DNA from: Streptomyces fildesensis
Lineage (GTDB): Bacteria; Actinomycetota; Actinomycetes; Streptomycetales; Streptomycetaceae
DNA length: 64,000 bases
Assembly (NCBI RefSeq): GCF_016107395.1
Contig: NZ_JAAIKO010000002.1
Coordinates: 62,001 to 126,000, forward strand
Direction: 5' to 3'
A program made the translations under genes and the position numbers. Below are positions 60,942 through 64,000 of the stretch, piece by piece. Within the stretch, counting starts at the first letter, position 1. The number at the start of each line of letters is the position of its first letter. The notes below the pieces were generated by a model that ran no database searches, had not been told where the DNA came from, and worked only from the letters and a program-made list of their open reading frames with translations.

Positions 60942-62078
60942 ATGGACAAGACCTTGATCGTCACCAATGACTTCCCGCCCCGGCCCGGCGGCATCCAGGC
61001 CTTCGTGCACAGCATGGCGCTGCGGCTGGATCCCGGACAGGTGGTCGTGTACGCCTCGACGTGGAAAGGGCCGGACGGCGGCGAGGTCGAGCGCTTCGAC
61101 GCCGAACAGCCGTTCCCGGTCATCCGCGACCGCACGACGATGCTGCTGCCCACCCCCGGCGTGACCCGGCGCGCGGCCGGGCTGCTGCGCGAGCACGGCT
61201 GCTCGTCGGTGTGGTTCGGAGCGGCGGCGCCGCTGGGGCTGATGGCCCCCGCGCTGCGCCGGGCGGGCGCGCGCAGGCTGGTCGCCACCACGCACGGCCA
61301 CGAAGCGGGCTGGGCCCAACTGCCCGCCAGCCGGCAGCTGCTGCGCCGGATCGGCGAGGGCACCGACACCATCACGTACCTGGGCGAGTACACGCGGTCG
61401 CGGATCGCGAAGGCGCTCACGCCCGCCGCGGCGGCGCGGATGGTGCAACTGCCGCCCGGTGTCGACGAGAAGACCTTCCACCCGGCCTCGGGCGGCGCCG
61501 CGGTAAGGGCCCGGCTCGGGCTCGCGGACCGGCCGGTGGTGGTGTGCGTCTCGCGGCTGGTGCCGCGCAAGGGACAGGACACGCTGATCCTGGCGATGCC
61601 GCGGATCCTGGCCGCCGTGCCGGACGCGGTGCTGCTGGTGGTCGGCGGCGGACCGTACGCCAAGGACCTGGCCGAACTCTCGGCGCGGACCGGCGTCACC
61701 GACTCCGTGCGCTTCACCGGACCGGTGCCCTGGGAGGAGCTGCCCGCCCACTACGGCGCGGGCGACGTCTTCGCGATGCCGTGCAGGACCCGCCGCGGCG
61801 GGCTGGACGTCGAAGGCCTGGGAATCGTCTACCTGGAGGCCTCGGCGACCGGACTGCCGGTGGTGGCGGGCGATTCGGGCGGCGCCCCGGACGCGGTGCT
61901 GGACGGCGAGACCGGTTGGGTGGTGCCCGGAGGTTCGCCCGCGCAGGCGGCGGACCGGATCGTCACCCTGCTGGGCGACCCGGAGCTGCGCCGGCGGATG
62001 GGCGAGCGCGGCCGGCGCTGGGTCGAGGAGGCGTGGCGCTGGGATCTGCTGGCGGAACGTCTGAAGTCATTGCTGTAA
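60942..62078 (+). CDS. GT4 glycosyltransferase, PimB-like
   Basis: A 378-residue GT-B enzyme. TNDFPPRPGGIQAFVHSMAL at the N-terminus and the C-terminal donor site EGLGIVYLEASATGLPVVAG with the EX7E Glu residues are classic GT4. The pattern resembles PimB, the alpha-mannosyltransferase that adds the second mannose to phosphatidylinositol mannosides. PimB identity is likely but not proven by sequence alone. ATG 60942; preceding DUF2079 gene is in the same operon. Confidence 0.9.
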   Translation: MDKTLIVTNDFPPRPGGIQAFVHSMALRLDPGQVVVYASTWKGPDGGEVERFDAEQPFPVIRDRTTMLLPTPGVTRRAAGLLREHGCSSVWFGAAAPLGLMAPALRRAGARRLVATTHGHEAGWAQLPASRQLLRRIGEGTDTITYLGEYTRSRIAKALTPAAAARMVQLPPGVDEKTFHPASGGAAVRARLGLADRPVVVCVSRLVPRKGQDTLILAMPRILAAVPDAVLLVVGGGPYAKDLAELSARTGVTDSVRFTGPVPWEELPAHYGAGDVFAMPCRTRRGGLDVEGLGIVYLEASATGLPVVAGDSGGAPDAVLDGETGWVVPGGSPAQAADRIVTLLGDPELRRRMGERGRRWVEEAWRWDLLAERLKSLL

Positions 62079-62094
62079 AGGGCACTTGACGCGC

Positions 62095-62129
62095 AACGGC
62101 TCCCCTGGAAGAGGTCCGGGGGAGCCGTT
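62095..62129. terminator. Terminator between PimB-like and FadD-type genes
   Basis: Stem AACGGCTCCCC / GGGGAGCCGTT with a 13-base loop and a short T run (TTTTCC), shared by the convergent genes. Confidence 0.85.
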
Positions 62130-62143
62130 TTCCGTGCGTGCGC

Positions 62144-63940
62144 TCAGTGCTGGTAGAGCGCCTCGATCTCGCCCGCGAAGTCCTTCATGACGACGTTGCG
62201 CTTCAGTTTCAGCGACGGCGTCACATGGCCGGACTCCTCGGTGAACTGGTTCGGCAGGATCTGGAACTTGCGCACCGACTCGGCCTTGGAGACGGCCGCG
62301 TTGCCCTGGTCCACCGCGTGCTGCACGGCGGCCAGCAGCTCCGGGTCCTCGGCCAGTTCGGCCACGCTGCGGCCGGCCTTGCCGTGCTGTTCCGCCCAGC
62401 GGGGCAGGAACTCCTCGTCCAGGGTGACGAGGGCGGCGATGAACGGCTTGCCGTCACCGACGACCATGCACTCGGCGATCAGCGCGTCGGCCCGGATCCG
62501 GTCCTCGATCACGGCGGGGGCGACGTTCTTGCCGCCGGCCGTGACGATGATCTCCTTCTTGCGGCCGGTGATGGACAGATAGCCGTCCTCGTCGACCGTG
62601 CCCAGGTCACCGGTGTGGAACCAGCCGTCGGAGACCGCGTCGGCGGTGGCCGTCTGGTTGTTCCAGTAGCCGGAGAACAGGTGCTCGCCATGCAGCAGCA
62701 CCTCGCCGTCGTCGGCGATCCGCACCGTCGAACCGGGCAGCGGCTGGCCGACCGTGCCGATCTTCGTACGGTCCCAGGGGTTGAACGCGGTGGCCGCACA
62801 GGACTCGGTGAGGCCGTAGCCCTCCAGGACGGTGAAGCCGATGCCCCGGTAGAAGTGCCCGAGCCGCTCGCCCAGCGGCGCGCCGCCGGAGATGGCGTGC
62901 GTGGCGCGGCCGCCGAGGACGGCGCGCAGCTTGCTGTAGACCAGCCGGTCGAAGACCTTGTGCTTGAACTTCAGGCCGACCGACGGGCCGCCGGCGGAGT
63001 CCAGCGCCCGGCTGTAGGTGATCGCGGTGTCCGCGGCCTTGTCGAAGATCTTGCCCTTGCCGTCGGCCTGCGCCTTGGCCCGCGCCGAGTTGTACACCTT
63101 CTCGAAGACCCGGGGCACGCCCAGGATCATCGTCGGCCGGAACGCGGCCAGTTCGTCGGTGAGGTGCTTGATGTCGCTGACGTGCCCGAGCTTGATCGGC
63201 GCCATCACGGCCGCCACCTCGACCAGCCGGCCGAAGACGTGCGCGAGCGGCAGGAACAGCAGCACCGAGGACTCGCCGGTCCTGAACAGCGGGGCGAGGC
63301 GTTCCACCACATTGCCGCACTCGGCGAAGAAGGCCCGGTGGCTCAGCACACAGCCCTTGGGGCGGCCGGTGGTCCCGGAGGTGTACACGATCGTGGCGGG
63401 GGAGTCCGCGACGGCGGTCGCTCCCCGCTCGTCCACCACCTTCTCGGAGATGTCGGCGCCGACGGACACCAGGTGTTCCACGGCACCGGCGTCGATCCGC
63501 CAGATGTGCTTGAGCTCGGGGAGCCGGTCGTGCACCGAGGCGACGGCGGCCTCGTGGGTACCGGACTCGACGATGCAGGCCACCGCGCCCGAGTCTCCGA
63601 GGATCCACTCGACCTGTTCGGCCGAGGACGTCTCGTACACGGGCACGGCGACCGCGCCGGCGCTCCAGATCGCGAAGTCGAAGAGCGTCCACTCGTACCG
63701 GGTGGGCGACATCAGGGCGACCCGGTCGCCAGGCTGCACGCCGGATGCGATCAGTCCCTTGGCGACGGCTCTGACCTCGGAGAAGAAGTCGGTGGCGGTG
63801 ACGTCCTGCCATTCGCCGCCCGCGTTCTTGCGGGCGATCACCGGAACAGCTGGGTGCTGAGCGGCGTTGCGGCGGATCAGATCCGTCAGGTTGCCGTCCG
63901 CGGGGACCTCGTAAAGGGCCGGAAGGCTGAACTCACGCAA
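62144..63940 (-). CDS. Long-chain acyl-CoA synthetase (FadD type)
   Basis: A 598-residue adenylate-forming enzyme that activates long-chain fatty acids. The ATP motif is IVYTSGTTGRPKGCVLSH, the A5 motif is EGYGLTESCAA and the A8 hinge WFHTGDLGTVDEDGYLSITG RKKE includes the conserved Arg and Lys. C-terminal GHVTPSLKLKRNVV is typical. The start TTG 63940 has GAGGAG nine bases upstream. No other fatty-acid gene adjoins it. Confidence 0.94.
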   Translation of the reverse strand: MREFSLPALYEVPADGNLTDLIRRNAAQHPAVPVIARKNAGGEWQDVTATDFFSEVRAVAKGLIASGVQPGDRVALMSPTRYEWTLFDFAIWSAGAVAVPVYETSSAEQVEWILGDSGAVACIVESGTHEAAVASVHDRLPELKHIWRIDAGAVEHLVSVGADISEKVVDERGATAVADSPATIVYTSGTTGRPKGCVLSHRAFFAECGNVVERLAPLFRTGESSVLLFLPLAHVFGRLVEVAAVMAPIKLGHVSDIKHLTDELAAFRPTMILGVPRVFEKVYNSARAKAQADGKGKIFDKAADTAITYSRALDSAGGPSVGLKFKHKVFDRLVYSKLRAVLGGRATHAISGGAPLGERLGHFYRGIGFTVLEGYGLTESCAATAFNPWDRTKIGTVGQPLPGSTVRIADDGEVLLHGEHLFSGYWNNQTATADAVSDGWFHTGDLGTVDEDGYLSITGRKKEIIVTAGGKNVAPAVIEDRIRADALIAECMVVGDGKPFIAALVTLDEEFLPRWAEQHGKAGRSVAELAEDPELLAAVQHAVDQGNAAVSKAESVRKFQILPNQFTEESGHVTPSLKLKRNVVMKDFAGEIEALYQH

Positions 63941-64000
63941 GGCTGGTGCTCCTCATCGGCGCGACGGCGCACCCGGAGGGATAGTTGGACGGCCTGGACG

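Noticed and set aside
59625..62078. 817-codon rightward frame spanning DUF2079 and PimB-like genes
   Set aside because: Only its C-terminal part (from 60942) is the real PimB-like protein. The N-terminal part is an out-of-frame read of the DUF2079 gene.

Overview
The window reads as a high-GC actinobacterial chromosome, almost certainly a Streptomyces. Third codon positions are nearly all G or C, GTG and TTG starts are common, and the families present (DUF397/XRE/ATPase set, PspA/PspAA, SAM-IV riboswitch, three-subunit qcr complex) are typical of that group. Gene order matches what I remember of the SCO2131-SCO2193 stretch of S. coelicolor, read in reverse; that is memory, not a search. Most of the window is conserved core. 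The accessory parts are an Rhs toxin locus, a regulator cluster and a few decayed genes.

Layout. 1-11 kb: lipB (cut by the left edge), an HTH/TPR-type regulator, an FAD oxidoreductase, an SDR epimerase, two acetyltransferases, a DUF4240 protein, and the lpd-sucB pair whose E2 and E3 depend on lipoate. 11-16.5 kb: pepA, a DUF397/Scr1-type XRE regulator/anti-sigma-like ATPase cluster, a secreted DUF2690 protein, and LuxR- and AraC-type regulators. 16.6-21.5 kb: a 1527-residue Rhs/YD-repeat protein with a predicted type VII secretion signal and a DUF3990-like (ADP-ribosyltransferase-like) C-terminal toxin, followed at once by a small candidate immunity gene.

21.6-28.4 kb: the cobalamin loop genes cobS, cobT and a fused MBL-like/CobU gene. 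They are interrupted by an MprF-like DUF2156 protein coupled to a small membrane protein. The cobU region is bracketed by an inverted, hairpin-forming intergenic repeat that also occurs near 2.6 kb. A truncated HtrA protease remnant follows. 28.9-36.7 kb: a methyltransferase, a DUF3043 membrane protein, pspA-pspAA behind an ECF-type promoter, nadA, an IscA/ErpA-type Fe-S carrier, an anchored envelope protein and a PfkB-family kinase.

36.7-50.8 kb: the aerobic respiratory cluster. A cysteine desulfurase-TusA fusion is divergent from ctaC-ctaD-ctaF. Next come an L,D-transpeptidase and a receiver-like protein, then ctaE-qcrC-qcrA-qcrB, trpD, and a class-V aminotransferase preceded by a clear SAM-IV riboswitch. 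Many joins are 4-base ATGA/GTGA overlaps, so subunits are probably translated in a coupled way. 50.8-64 kb: a Lrp-type RAM domain protein coupled to a rhomboid protease, a zinc-ribbon protein, a NYN-domain protein, two paralogous NlpC/P60 hydrolases, two metalloprotease-type genes, a GT87 remnant, a DUF2079 membrane protein, a PimB-like mannosyltransferase and a long-chain acyl-CoA synthetase.

No tRNA, rRNA, CRISPR array, transposase or integrase was recognised.
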